Shown here in pieces: positions 7,909 through 13,555 of a stretch of DNA of 18,637 nucleotides. Position numbers and translations under genes: made by a program. The notes under the pieces are model-generated. The model worked only from the letters and a program-made list of their open reading frames with translations, searched no databases and was not told the origin of the DNA. The DNA lies in contig JAGQNJ010000009.1 of NCBI GenBank assembly GCA_020428115.1, forward strand, positions 1 through 18,637, in the 5' to 3' direction. The stretch is from Candidatus Saccharimonadota bacterium. GTDB lineage: Bacteria > Patescibacteriota > Saccharimonadia > Saccharimonadales > JAGQNJ01. Each line of letters begins with the position of its first letter. Positions within the stretch are counted from its first letter, which is position 1.

Positions 7909-8307
7909 CTACAGGGCATCAGGATCGACGGGTGCAAGGAAACAAGAGAGTGCATGTAGCGCTAGCTCGAGGGACTCAACAGGATACTCGGCAACTTCTA
8001 TGCAGACACGTGATGTATCCTGACGGAGTAAATGTATATCTTCCGTCAGGACTCCAAGATACCAGTGTGACTTCAGCGCAAATTTGGCTTGTGTAAAAGT
8101 AGTTGCAACCAGTACCGCGGCTTCACCATTCTTGTTGAAATCACCTTTCCAGTACGCGCCTTTACGCCCGTCACGTGTTGGACCAGGCTCCCCAATCAGG
8201 GGGATACGATAAGCTCGGAGGACATTACGCTGAAATTGATCAAGGCGTAGTCGCTCTAAACTTGGCCTGAAACCTCGCTGCATGTACTCATCTGCTTCTA
8301 GTTGCAT
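7909..8307 (-). CDS. Hypothetical soluble protein, no family recognised
   Basis: A 132-residue protein without signal peptide or membrane segment. It has an Arg-rich helical N-terminal third and a more beta-like centre (GAYWKGDFNKNGEAAVLVATTF), followed by a helix near the C-terminus. Cys and His are few and no catalytic pattern is obvious. It fills what would otherwise be a 500-base gap, and its ATG lies 42 bases from the divergent ATG at 8350, which supports it being a real gene. There is no Shine-Dalgarno; a TAAAGT -10 at 8314-8319 would place the transcript start on the ATG itself. Confidence 0.65.
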   Translation of the reverse strand: MQLEADEYMQRGFRPSLERLRLDQFQRNVLRAYRIPLIGEPGPTRDGRKGAYWKGDFNKNGEAAVLVATTFTQAKFALKSHWYLGVLTEDIHLLRQDTSRVCIEVAEYPVESLELALHALSCFLAPVDPDAL

Positions 8308-8313
8308 GCAGAT

Positions 8314-8319
8314 ACTTTA
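8314..8319 (-). promoter_or_regulatory. Possible -10 box for a leaderless 8307 transcript
   Basis: The minus strand reads TAAAGT, with TTGTGT 19 bases upstream at 8339-8344. The predicted first base of the transcript coincides with the A of the ATG at 8307. Its -35 side overlaps the plus-strand -10 at 8331-8336. Confidence 0.35.
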
Positions 8320-8327
8320 CAACGTTC

Positions 8328-8336
8328 TGCTACAAT
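8328..8336 (+). promoter_or_regulatory. Extended -10 promoter of the 8350 gene
   Basis: TGCTACAAT, an extended -10 identical to that of the gap operon at 14005-14013. Predicted start near 8343 leaves about 7 bases before the ATG, so the mRNA is nearly leaderless. No -35 box at usual spacing is visible. Confidence 0.5.
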
Positions 8337-8349
8337 AGACACAAGCACT

Positions 8350-8898
8350 ATGTCAGTCAAGCAACTTGCATCACTTCAGGCATCAGTCGTTCGCGCAGCA
8401 AGAGCGCATTTTATTTATGTTGGCGTGTTTGCGGCACTTATTGTCGTATCTGATGCGTGGCATCTTATAACTCCTTCAGTTGTCCTGCAACGCTGGACTG
8501 TGGCGGCGATTATGCTTATTGTCATTGCCGGCGTTTGGTATGCTGCCCGTGGCAAGTCATCTTCCGCTCGGTATTACCACTGGTTAGTGTGCACCTTGGT
8601 GGTGCTTGATACACTTGTCGCAAGCTATGTTGTATTTACAACAAGGGGCATTGCGAGACGAGGGGTTGCAGTGTTTGCGATACCGATCATTACTGCTGCT
8701 GTACTGCGCAGTAGAGTTGCCCCTTTCGCTGCCGCCGCTTTTGCAACTGCAGCGTATACGACGGCTGGTATTGCATATTTTGTTGTGCATCCTGGCGAAG
8801 CATACAAGGTAGAGCTGTATGCCGAGCTTGGTTTTTATAGCGCGCTGTTTTTTGTGATGGCAGCATTGCTCTGGACCGTCAATCGAGCACACAAATAG
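8350..8898 (+). CDS. Six-pass membrane protein, unknown function
   Basis: A 182-residue protein with hydrophobic segments at about 20-38, 47-66, 76-96, 105-118, 122-145 and 156-176, short loops, and Lys/Arg at both ends consistent with both termini inside. The layout recalls the membrane sensor region of some histidine kinases, but no kinase or other signalling domain follows, and the stop is clean. The ATG at 8350 is preferred to the in-frame TTG at 8302, because the extended -10 at 8328-8336 would start the transcript downstream of that TTG. It is divergent from the 8307 gene. The stand-alone sensor idea is only a guess. Confidence 0.75.
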   Translation: MSVKQLASLQASVVRAARAHFIYVGVFAALIVVSDAWHLITPSVVLQRWTVAAIMLIVIAGVWYAARGKSSSARYYHWLVCTLVVLDTLVASYVVFTTRGIARRGVAVFAIPIITAAVLRSRVAPFAAAAFATAAYTTAGIAYFVVHPGEAYKVELYAELGFYSALFFVMAALLWTVNRAHK

Positions 8899-8907
8899 CC
8901 CACACAT

Positions 8908-8936
8908 TTGCATTTATGTAATAAAAGCATTAGAAT
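8908..8936 (+). promoter_or_regulatory. Sigma70-like promoter of the small Pro-rich protein gene
   Basis: TTGCAT (8908-8913), a 17-base spacer and TAGAAT (8931-8936). Predicted start near 8943 leaves a leader of about 30 bases containing AAAAAAGGA, a strong ribosome site, before the ATG at 8973. It begins only nine bases after the previous stop codon. Confidence 0.65.
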
Positions 8937-8972
8937 TAACACTAGGTTTATCAATATAAAAAAGGAACCAAT

Positions 8973-9176
8973 ATGGACGACCAAAACCAACCAGTAAACC
9001 CAATGCCAGATAACGGTGGCGCACCAGCTCCACAAGATCCAGGCGTATCACCACAACCTCCAGTAGAGCCTGCTGGTGGCGACGGTGGCGCTCCTGCAGC
9101 TCCAGCAGAGGGTCCAGCAATGCCTCCGACAGAAGATGGCGGCGCTGCTCCTACTCCACCAGCTCCAGCTGCGTAA
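8973..9176 (+). CDS. Small Pro/Ala/Gly-rich acidic protein, unknown function
   Basis: A 67-residue protein made almost entirely of Pro, Ala, Gly, Asp, Glu and Gln, with no Lys, Arg, Cys, aromatic or hydrophobic core residues. It contains three imperfect repeats beginning GGAPAP, GGAPAA and GGAAPT. It must be disordered; there is no signal peptide or anchor. AAGGA about 6 bases before the ATG is a good ribosome site. It is a single-gene transcription unit, with a promoter at 8908-8936 and a terminator at 9198-9227, which supports its being real in spite of the low-complexity sequence. A GC-rich open frame on the opposite strand is a by-product of the repeats. No family is recognised. Confidence 0.75.
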   Translation: MDDQNQPVNPMPDNGGAPAPQDPGVSPQPPVEPAGGDGGAPAAPAEGPAMPPTEDGGAAPTPPAPAA

Positions 9177-9197
9177 GGATAGCTCCATATAGGCAAT

Positions 9198-9227
9198 AAC
9201 CGCTCCATTACAGGGGCGGTTTTGTAT
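9198..9227 (+). terminator. Intrinsic terminator after the small Pro-rich protein gene
   Basis: AACCGCTCC (9198-9206), a six-base loop and GGGGCGGTT (9213-9221) form a nine-pair stem with one G-U pair, followed by TTTTG. It is the clearest intrinsic terminator in the window, and it lies 21 bases after the stop codon. Confidence 0.85.
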
Positions 9228-9233
9228 TACACG

Positions 9234-9242
9234 TGATATGAT
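9234..9242 (+). promoter_or_regulatory. Extended -10 promoter giving a leaderless Nudix transcript
   Basis: TGATATGAT; the last base of the -10 is seven bases before the A of the ATG at 9249, so the predicted transcript starts on the start codon. It follows directly after a terminator, so an independent promoter is needed here. No -35 box is apparent. Confidence 0.55.
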
Positions 9243-9248
9243 AAGGCT

Positions 9249-9683
9249 ATGCGACATGCAGCACGAGCAATAATAATCAGGAACAATGCTCTCCTTGTGA
9301 TACACCGGAACAAGTTCGGCAAGGAATATTACACGCTCCCCGGTGGTGGCATTGAAGCGGGAGAGAGTCCATCTGACGCTGTAATACGTGAGCTGCAAGA
9401 AGAGGCAGGCTTTACCATCTCCTCATCTCGTCTTGTCTTTGTGGAAAGCCCTAGTGCAAAGTACGGCATACAGCACGTGTTCCTATGTAAAGATCCAGGT
9501 GGGGAGGCTATGCTGCAGGAAGATTCAATCGAAGCTAAACTACACATGCAGGGTAACCTCCACACACCAGAGTGGGTTGACTTTGATGTGCTTGATAAGT
9601 ACCCGTTTCGTAGCGAGAAGCTCAAAGCAGCAATTCTGCAGGGTATTAGACACGGCTTTCCCGAAGAGCCGATACAGTTGTAA
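9249..9683 (+). CDS. Nudix hydrolase
   Basis: A 144-residue soluble protein. A complete Nudix box lies at about residues 37-59: GGIEAGE, seven residues, then RELQEEAGF, which matches GX5EX7REUXEEXGU in full. Nudix enzymes hydrolyse nucleoside diphosphates linked to another group, using Mg2+ held by the Glu residues of the box. The exact substrate cannot be read; housecleaning of damaged or excess nucleotides is typical. There is no properly spaced Shine-Dalgarno (AAGG is only two bases from the ATG), but the extended -10 at 9234-9242 fits a leaderless mRNA. A second, only distantly similar Nudix gene lies at 13556-13981. Confidence 0.92.
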   Translation: MRHAARAIIIRNNALLVIHRNKFGKEYYTLPGGGIEAGESPSDAVIRELQEEAGFTISSSRLVFVESPSAKYGIQHVFLCKDPGGEAMLQEDSIEAKLHMQGNLHTPEWVDFDVLDKYPFRSEKLKAAILQGIRHGFPEEPIQL

Positions 9684-9691
9684 TTTTGATC

Positions 9692-9722
9692 TTTACAAGC
9701 CAACGAGTGAATGGAGTATACT
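9692..9722 (+). promoter_or_regulatory. Putative promoter of the FKBP gene
   Basis: TTTACA (9692-9697), a 19-base spacer and TATACT (9717-9722). Predicted start near 9729 leaves about 20 bases with GAGGGAGAG before the ATG at 9749. The spacer is longer than ideal. Confidence 0.45.
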
Positions 9723-9748
9723 GGTACCATAACAGATGAGGGAGAGAT

Positions 9749-10291
9749 ATGGCTAAGAAACAGCAACGAGTTTTTGCACTAGTAATGGCGCTGTTATTTT
9801 TTGTTACAACAGTTGGTTTTACGGCTGTCATAATCTGGCAGGTTGTGACCAAGGATGATGAGCAACAATCAGTACAGGAGGAAAAGACATTGAGCGAACT
9901 AAGTCAGGGCAATTCAAGCGCGGGACAAAAACTACCAAACTATACGCCACAAGCGGATGTGACTCAACTAGAAGTGATTGATCTTAAGGAAGGCACTGGC
10001 GAGGCCGTACAACCAGGTGACCGCGTAACAGTGCACTATACAGGCGCACTCGCGAGTGACGGCACGATATTTGAGAGTTCACTTGATATCGGTCAGCCAA
10101 TTACGTTTGGTCTTGATCAAGTGATTGCTGGCTGGGGTCAGGGTTTGCCAGGTATGAAAGTTGGCGGCGAGCGCCGATTAATTATTCCTGCTAGCCTTGC
10201 CTATGGTGCTGACTCACCAGATGAGTCTATACCTCCGAATTCTGCGCTCGTATTTGATATAAAACTACTGGCGATTAATCCACAACAGTAA
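9749..10291 (+). CDS. Membrane-anchored FKBP-type peptidyl-prolyl cis-trans isomerase
   Basis: A 180-residue protein with an N-terminal anchor at about 9-31 (FALVMALLFFVTTVGFTAVIIW), a Gln/Glu/Ser linker to about 70, and an FKBP domain from about 72 to 178. Active-site landmarks are present: VTVHYTG, TIFESS, PITFGLDQVIAGWGQGLPGM, KVGGERRLIIPASLAYG and IPPNSALVFDI. It should speed proline isomerisation of proteins outside the cytoplasmic membrane. GAGGGAGAG before the ATG is a strong ribosome site. It follows a Nudix gene and precedes redox genes; a fresh strong promoter lies just after it, so it is probably transcribed alone or with the Nudix gene. Confidence 0.93.
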   Translation: MAKKQQRVFALVMALLFFVTTVGFTAVIIWQVVTKDDEQQSVQEEKTLSELSQGNSSAGQKLPNYTPQADVTQLEVIDLKEGTGEAVQPGDRVTVHYTGALASDGTIFESSLDIGQPITFGLDQVIAGWGQGLPGMKVGGERRLIIPASLAYGADSPDESIPPNSALVFDIKLLAINPQQ

Positions 10292-10314
10292 TAAAAAACA
10301 CAACATATGGGGTA

Positions 10315-10343
10315 TTGACTAAAACATAAGCACTATATATACT
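10315..10343 (+). promoter_or_regulatory. Strong sigma70-like promoter of the glutaredoxin gene
   Basis: TTGACT (10315-10320), a 17-base spacer and TATACT (10338-10343), the best match to the sigma70 consensus in the window. Predicted start near 10350 gives a leader of about 120 bases. The spacer opens with AAAACATAAGCA; the gap promoter at 13983-14013 has TAAACATAAGCA at the same place. Confidence 0.75.
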
Positions 10344-10395
10344 CAGTAAAGTAAATCAATACACAATCAAATTAAATATAAAAACACGAACTTTT

Positions 10396-10434
10396 ATGGC
10401 TAAAATCTGCTCCTTACCACGTCGGAAGGTGTAG
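10396..10434 (+). other. Possible 12-codon leader frame before the glutaredoxin gene
   Basis: ATG to TAG encodes MAKICSLPRRKV inside the leader, in the same frame as the glutaredoxin and ending 36 bases before its start. It has no clear ribosome site and may be chance; it is recorded because the gap leader also carries small frames. Confidence 0.15.
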
Positions 10435-10470
10435 TTGGTAGCCCTAAAAGTACGGGGAGAGAGGGTCAAA

Positions 10471-10719
10471 GTGGCAAAAGACATCACTATCTACACAACA
10501 AACACCTGTGCGTACTGCGTTATGGTTAAACGTTGGTTGCAGTCTAAGGGCATGCAATACAATGAAGTAAATCTGGATGAAAACCCAGATCGACAGCAAG
10601 AAGCACTTGAGCTTAGCGGAGCTTTAACCGTCCCCGTAACAGTGGTAACAAAGCAAGATGATAGCAAACAAGTGGTGATAGGCTACAATCTGCAACAACT
10701 CGCTCCTGCTATTTCCTAG
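10471..10719 (+). CDS. Glutaredoxin-like (NrdH/Grx) thiol-disulfide protein
   Basis: An 82-residue thioredoxin-fold protein, the usual glutaredoxin size. The redox pair is CAYC at residues 13-16 after a beta strand (ITIYTT); the cis-proline loop is TVP with Pro55; a GY near residue 70 fits the family's C-terminal part. It reduces disulfides in proteins, often ribonucleotide reductase or oxidised surface proteins. The GTG at 10471 is preferred to the in-frame TTG at 10435, because GGGGAGAGAGG lies just before it and the fold begins at ITIY. trxB follows 79 bases later across a hairpin, so thioredoxin reductase is a plausible electron donor, as in NrdH systems. Confidence 0.88.
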   Translation: MAKDITIYTTNTCAYCVMVKRWLQSKGMQYNEVNLDENPDRQQEALELSGALTVPVTVVTKQDDSKQVVIGYNLQQLAPAIS

Positions 10720-10748
10720 ATTGGCAGTCGAGACCATAGGATATCAAG

Positions 10749-10782
10749 GGTGCTTCTGTTGCGTTGCGCCTACAGAAGCATC
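10749..10782 (+). other. Strong intercistronic hairpin between the glutaredoxin gene and trxB
   Basis: GGTGCTTCTGT (10749-10759) pairs with ACAGAAGCATC (10772-10782) over 11 positions with one G-U, closing a 12-base loop. There is no T-run on either strand, so it is not a standard intrinsic terminator. It ends 16 bases before the trxB ATG and could protect the upstream mRNA end, affect trxB translation, or overlap a promoter (TTGCGT at 10759, 17 bases, CATAAT at 10782). Confidence 0.55.
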
Positions 10783-10798
10783 ATAATAGAGAACATAT

Positions 10799-11725
10799 AT
10801 GAGTGAGAAAGCCAAAATACATGATCTTGTTGTTGTAGGTGCTGGCCCAGCGGCTTTGGCAGCAGCTATCTATACGACCCGTGAGGATATAGAGACTATT
10901 TTGTATGAAAAGGCTGTCCCTGGTGGTCTAGCTGCTGTGACAGACTGGGTTGATAACTACCCAGGCTTCCCTAAGGGCATTTCTGGTCTGGACTTGGCCG
11001 AGAACTTGCGCCTGCAGGCAGAGCGTTTCGGCGCAGATATCAAGCTCGGCGAGGTAAGCAATATTACAGATGAGGGCGACCACAAGAAGCTGGTAACGAC
11101 CGACGGTGACGTATTAGCCCGCGCGGTATTAATAGCAACCGGTACTGACTACAAAAAGATCGGCGTTCCTGGCGAGAAAGAATTCTACGCTCGCGGCGTT
11201 CACTACTGCGCAACCTGCGATGGTGCATTCTATCGTGACAAGAAAATTGTCGTTGTCGGAGGTGGTAATTCGGCGGTACAAGAAGCGCTGTTTTTGACGA
11301 AATTTGCGAGCCATATTGACCTGTTGGTACGTAGTAAGATTACGGCCTCTGATGTGCTGGTGCATGAGCTTGAAAAGAATGACAAAATTACCGTACATCT
11401 TGGCACGACGACTGATGAAATCATCGGCCACGATAACAAGGTTACAAAAGTTATCGGAACACATGAGGGCAAAAAGGTTGAGTTCCCAACTGACGGAGTT
11501 TTCATCTTCGTAGGGCTTAAGCCAAATACAGAGTTTCTCAAGGACACGGCAATTAACCTAGATAAGATAGGATTTATTACAAGCGACGATAAACTACAGA
11601 CAAGCATGCAGGGCGTATATGTCGCAGGTGACGTGCGCCAAGGTGCGACAATGCAGATCGCCAGTGCCGTGGGCGAAGGTGCTACCGCAGCCCTACGCAT
11701 ACGCGAATACCTCGAAGGAAAATAA
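10799..11725 (+). CDS. trxB: Thioredoxin reductase with an altered pyridine-nucleotide site
   Basis: A 308-residue flavoprotein of the low-molecular-weight thioredoxin reductase family. It has an FAD-binding fold at the N-terminus (VVVGAGPAALAAA, about 12-23), the redox pair CATC (C137, C140) in HYCATCDGAFYR, a second nucleotide fold (VVGGGNSAVQEA, about 152-163) and the C-terminal FAD signature GVYVAGDV. The usual HRRxxxR that grips the 2'-phosphate of NADPH is replaced by VRSKITAS at about 177-184, which suggests NADH or another donor. It should reduce thioredoxin or the glutaredoxin encoded just upstream. The ribosome site is poor. The stop shares one base with the next ATG (TAATG). Confidence 0.93.
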   Translation: MSEKAKIHDLVVVGAGPAALAAAIYTTREDIETILYEKAVPGGLAAVTDWVDNYPGFPKGISGLDLAENLRLQAERFGADIKLGEVSNITDEGDHKKLVTTDGDVLARAVLIATGTDYKKIGVPGEKEFYARGVHYCATCDGAFYRDKKIVVVGGGNSAVQEALFLTKFASHIDLLVRSKITASDVLVHELEKNDKITVHLGTTTDEIIGHDNKVTKVIGTHEGKKVEFPTDGVFIFVGLKPNTEFLKDTAINLDKIGFITSDDKLQTSMQGVYVAGDVRQGATMQIASAVGEGATAALRIREYLEGK

Positions 11726-12306
11726 TGCCAGAAGAGCCACGCCGAACTCCAGAAACGGTGGGTGGACTAACTAAAGAGCAGATCTTGGATGCTGTTACTG
11801 AGCATGGTTTTATCAACGTCTTTATAGGTTGGTTTTTTTCAGACAATGAAAATATGGAACCGCGGGACAGTATAGTTAAGTCCATCAATGATTTACTAAG
11901 AATGTTTGATATTGGTGAAGAATGGCGTGACCTCATCACCCGCTTTGAAATTCAAGGCGTAGAAGTAGAGTTATCTGGCTCAGAGGATTCGGCAGGACAG
12001 GCAGCTTTAGATGCTGGCATATATGGATTTCCGATTGAAGACGAGGAATGTGGATACACGGACGCTGCAGTTGTTTTCGAAAAAAATGGTCTAACTTTTT
12101 CGATATTTCCATCGGGTGATTTTTGGCCTGAATATGTATACACCAATAAAACCACTGGCGCGAAAACGGGTACTGGATGGGAAGGGTTTTCGGATGAGCT
12201 GATGATGAAATTAGATGAAGATAATGACTGGTTGTGCGACGGCACTGTTGAGTGGCACCTAAGTTATGCTTGCCGAATAGAAAGGGTCATGCACGAATCT
12301 AAATAG
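11725..12306 (+). CDS. Hypothetical acidic protein coupled to trxB
   Basis: A 193-residue soluble, strongly acidic protein rich in Asp, Glu, Trp, Phe and Tyr. A helical N-terminal half (to about 75) is followed by an apparently beta-rich half with aromatic-rich segments such as FSIFPSGDFWPEYVY and DNDWLCDGTVEWHLSYACR. There are three Cys and no CxxC. I do not recognise a family. Its ATG overlaps the trxB stop by one base, so the two are probably co-translated, which hints at a shared redox or stress context but proves nothing. Its last eight bases overlap the end of the convergent flavoprotein gene. Its bases look somewhat more AT-rich than the neighbours. Confidence 0.75.
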   Translation: MPEEPRRTPETVGGLTKEQILDAVTEHGFINVFIGWFFSDNENMEPRDSIVKSINDLLRMFDIGEEWRDLITRFEIQGVEVELSGSEDSAGQAALDAGIYGFPIEDEECGYTDAAVVFEKNGLTFSIFPSGDFWPEYVYTNKTTGAKTGTGWEGFSDELMMKLDEDNDWLCDGTVEWHLSYACRIERVMHESK

Positions 12307-12970
12307 TTTGGTAGCCGGGGAAGTAGTCGGTTTTGAGCTGATCCTTGGGAACGTGATCTTTTAGCTGGTCGTACAGGCTCTCTACCATGGGCTCTGGGCC
12401 TGATATATAGATGAGTTTTTCGGAATAATCTTCGGCGAACTCTAGAATTTTTGCACCAGTCAGAGTTTCGTCGACCACGGTAGTTACTTTGCAGCCGTAT
12501 TTTTTAAACAGATCTAGAAACACTAAGTCATCTTTGCTTTTGGCCGCGTATATAAGGTGAATTTTACGTTTCTGGCCTTTGTCTGACAGGTATTTAACTA
12601 TGCTGTGGTAGGGCGTTATGCCAATACCACCGGCAACGAATACCAACTCTTTGTCTTTATCATCTGGTAGGGTGAAGTCCCCATCGGGGTCCACGACCTC
12701 GAGACCTTGGTTCTTAGTGAGCGAATCTAAGGTCTGTTTAAAGGTGCTTGCCTTATCCCCGAACCACCGGGTAGTAATACTCACCATTTCGTCGGTTGGA
12801 GATGATGACAGGGTAAACCACCGCTTAGTACCGCGCTCATCTGGGTCGGGGTAGTCTAGGGTCATCTCGATAAACTGCCCAGCAATATGCTTCGGATGGT
12901 CAAGCGGCTTGAACCAGTAAGTATATATGTTGCTGGTTTCGTGTGTTTTGTGACTGAATGTTAAATGCAT
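12299..12970 (-). CDS. Ferredoxin-NADP+ reductase-like FAD/NAD(P)-binding oxidoreductase
   Basis: A 223-residue flavoprotein of the FNR superfamily. RWFTLSSSP at 50-58 is the FAD-binding RxYS-type motif, GDFTLP follows at 97-102, GGIGITP at 114-120 starts the NAD(P) domain, SGPEPM at 190-195 stands where the family has CGPxxM (Cys replaced by Ser), and the chain ends DYFPGYQTI. It has no iron-sulfur domain and no membrane domain, so it must pass electrons to a separate partner. AAGGGGAG precedes the ATG. It is divergent from the pyrophosphatase gene across 63 bases and convergent with the 11725 gene. It may supply electrons to other redox proteins nearby; the partner is unknown. Confidence 0.88.
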   Translation of the reverse strand: MHLTFSHKTHETSNIYTYWFKPLDHPKHIAGQFIEMTLDYPDPDERGTKRWFTLSSSPTDEMVSITTRWFGDKASTFKQTLDSLTKNQGLEVVDPDGDFTLPDDKDKELVFVAGGIGITPYHSIVKYLSDKGQKRKIHLIYAAKSKDDLVFLDLFKKYGCKVTTVVDETLTGAKILEFAEDYSEKLIYISGPEPMVESLYDQLKDHVPKDQLKTDYFPGYQTI

Positions 12971-12979
12971 AGCTCCCCT

Positions 12980-13009
12980 TTGCTTAGTGGCTACGTACTA
13001 TTGTACAAT
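12980..13009 (+). promoter_or_regulatory. Promoter of ppa
   Basis: TTGCTT (12980-12985), an 18-base spacer and TACAAT (13004-13009). Predicted start near 13016 leaves about 18 bases with AAAGGAG before the ATG at 13034. Its -10 lies inside a perfect ten-base palindrome, ATTGTACAAT, shared with the divergent promoter. Confidence 0.55.
13000..13005 (-). promoter_or_regulatory. -10 box of the divergent flavoprotein gene
   Basis: The minus strand reads TACAAT, the mirror half of the palindrome ATTGTACAAT at 13000-13009. Predicted start near 12993 leaves about 23 bases with AAGGGGAG before the ATG at 12970. No good -35 box is seen. Confidence 0.4.
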
Positions 13010-13033
13010 TGTTGTGAAGTAAAGGAGAAGACT

Positions 13034-13552
13034 ATGGCAGATGTAAGTTATGGCGACGATGCACCAAATGTTGTAAACGTGATTATTGAGATCCAAAAGG
13101 GTAGCCGCAATAAAATTGAGATGGACAAGAAGACTGGCAAGCTATTCTTGGACCGAGTTAATGGAACTTACCTTGGCTATCCAACAGATTACGGCTACGT
13201 TCCTGACACCCTTTGTGATGACGGCGACCCACTAGATGCACTAGTAATTATTGACGAGTCACTACCTCACGGTGTGGTTGCGCCTGTGCGCCCAGTCGGC
13301 GTTCTATACTTTGAAGATGACGGAGAGATGGACGAAAAATTAATTTGTGTACCAGCTGATGATATAAGCAAAGACCACGTCAAGACACTTGATGATCTAG
13401 GCGAATCATTCAAGAAAAACCTGGAACACTTCTACACTCATTACAAAGACTGGAAGAAAGATTGGAAAGGCGTTGACGGCAAGCTTAAGGGCTGGGGCGG
13501 ACCAGACGACGCCAAAAAGGTCATCCAAGACTCGATAAACAAAGCAAAATAG
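13034..13552 (+). CDS. ppa: Inorganic pyrophosphatase (family I)
   Basis: A 172-residue soluble enzyme, the normal size for bacterial family I pyrophosphatase. It hydrolyses pyrophosphate to two phosphates and so drives nucleic acid, protein and lipid synthesis. The signature DGDPLDA (D63, D65, D68) binds the Mg2+ ions; NKIEMDKKTG, YPTDYGYVP and LICVPADD are further conserved parts, as is the C-terminal HYKDWK segment. The ATG at 13034 is preferred to one 69 bases upstream, because AAAGGAG sits in front of it and a promoter lies between the two. The Nudix gene follows after three bases; many Nudix reactions and synthetase reactions release pyrophosphate. Confidence 0.96.
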   Translation: MADVSYGDDAPNVVNVIIEIQKGSRNKIEMDKKTGKLFLDRVNGTYLGYPTDYGYVPDTLCDDGDPLDALVIIDESLPHGVVAPVRPVGVLYFEDDGEMDEKLICVPADDISKDHVKTLDDLGESFKKNLEHFYTHYKDWKKDWKGVDGKLKGWGGPDDAKKVIQDSINKAK

Positions 13553-13555
13553 CGT

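Noticed and set aside
8302..8349. Longer N-terminus for the six-pass protein from TTG 8302
   Set aside because: The predicted transcript starts downstream of that codon and the extension overlaps the divergent start.
8951..9208. 85-residue Gly/Ala/Pro frame on the minus strand over the small Pro-rich gene
   Set aside because: It is a by-product of the GC-rich repeats; the plus strand has the promoter, ribosome site and terminator.
9329..9766. 145-residue minus-strand frame over the Nudix gene
   Set aside because: The plus strand encodes a complete Nudix box; the minus frame has no motif or ribosome site.
10396..10470. Stop readthrough joining the 12-codon frame to the glutaredoxin
   Set aside because: The frames are in phase, but the glutaredoxin has its own strong ribosome site at the GTG and the extra residues match no family extension.
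10749..10782. Intrinsic terminator after the glutaredoxin
   Set aside because: The stem is strong but has no T-run on either strand; kept as a hairpin only.
11230..11700. 156-residue minus-strand frame inside trxB
   Set aside because: Its sequence is Ser/Thr/Pro/Val-rich without domain features, and it lies wholly opposite a well-identified enzyme gene.
12965..13033. Longer N-terminus for the pyrophosphatase
   Set aside because: The added 23 residues are not family-like, and a promoter and the AAAGGAG site lie within them.
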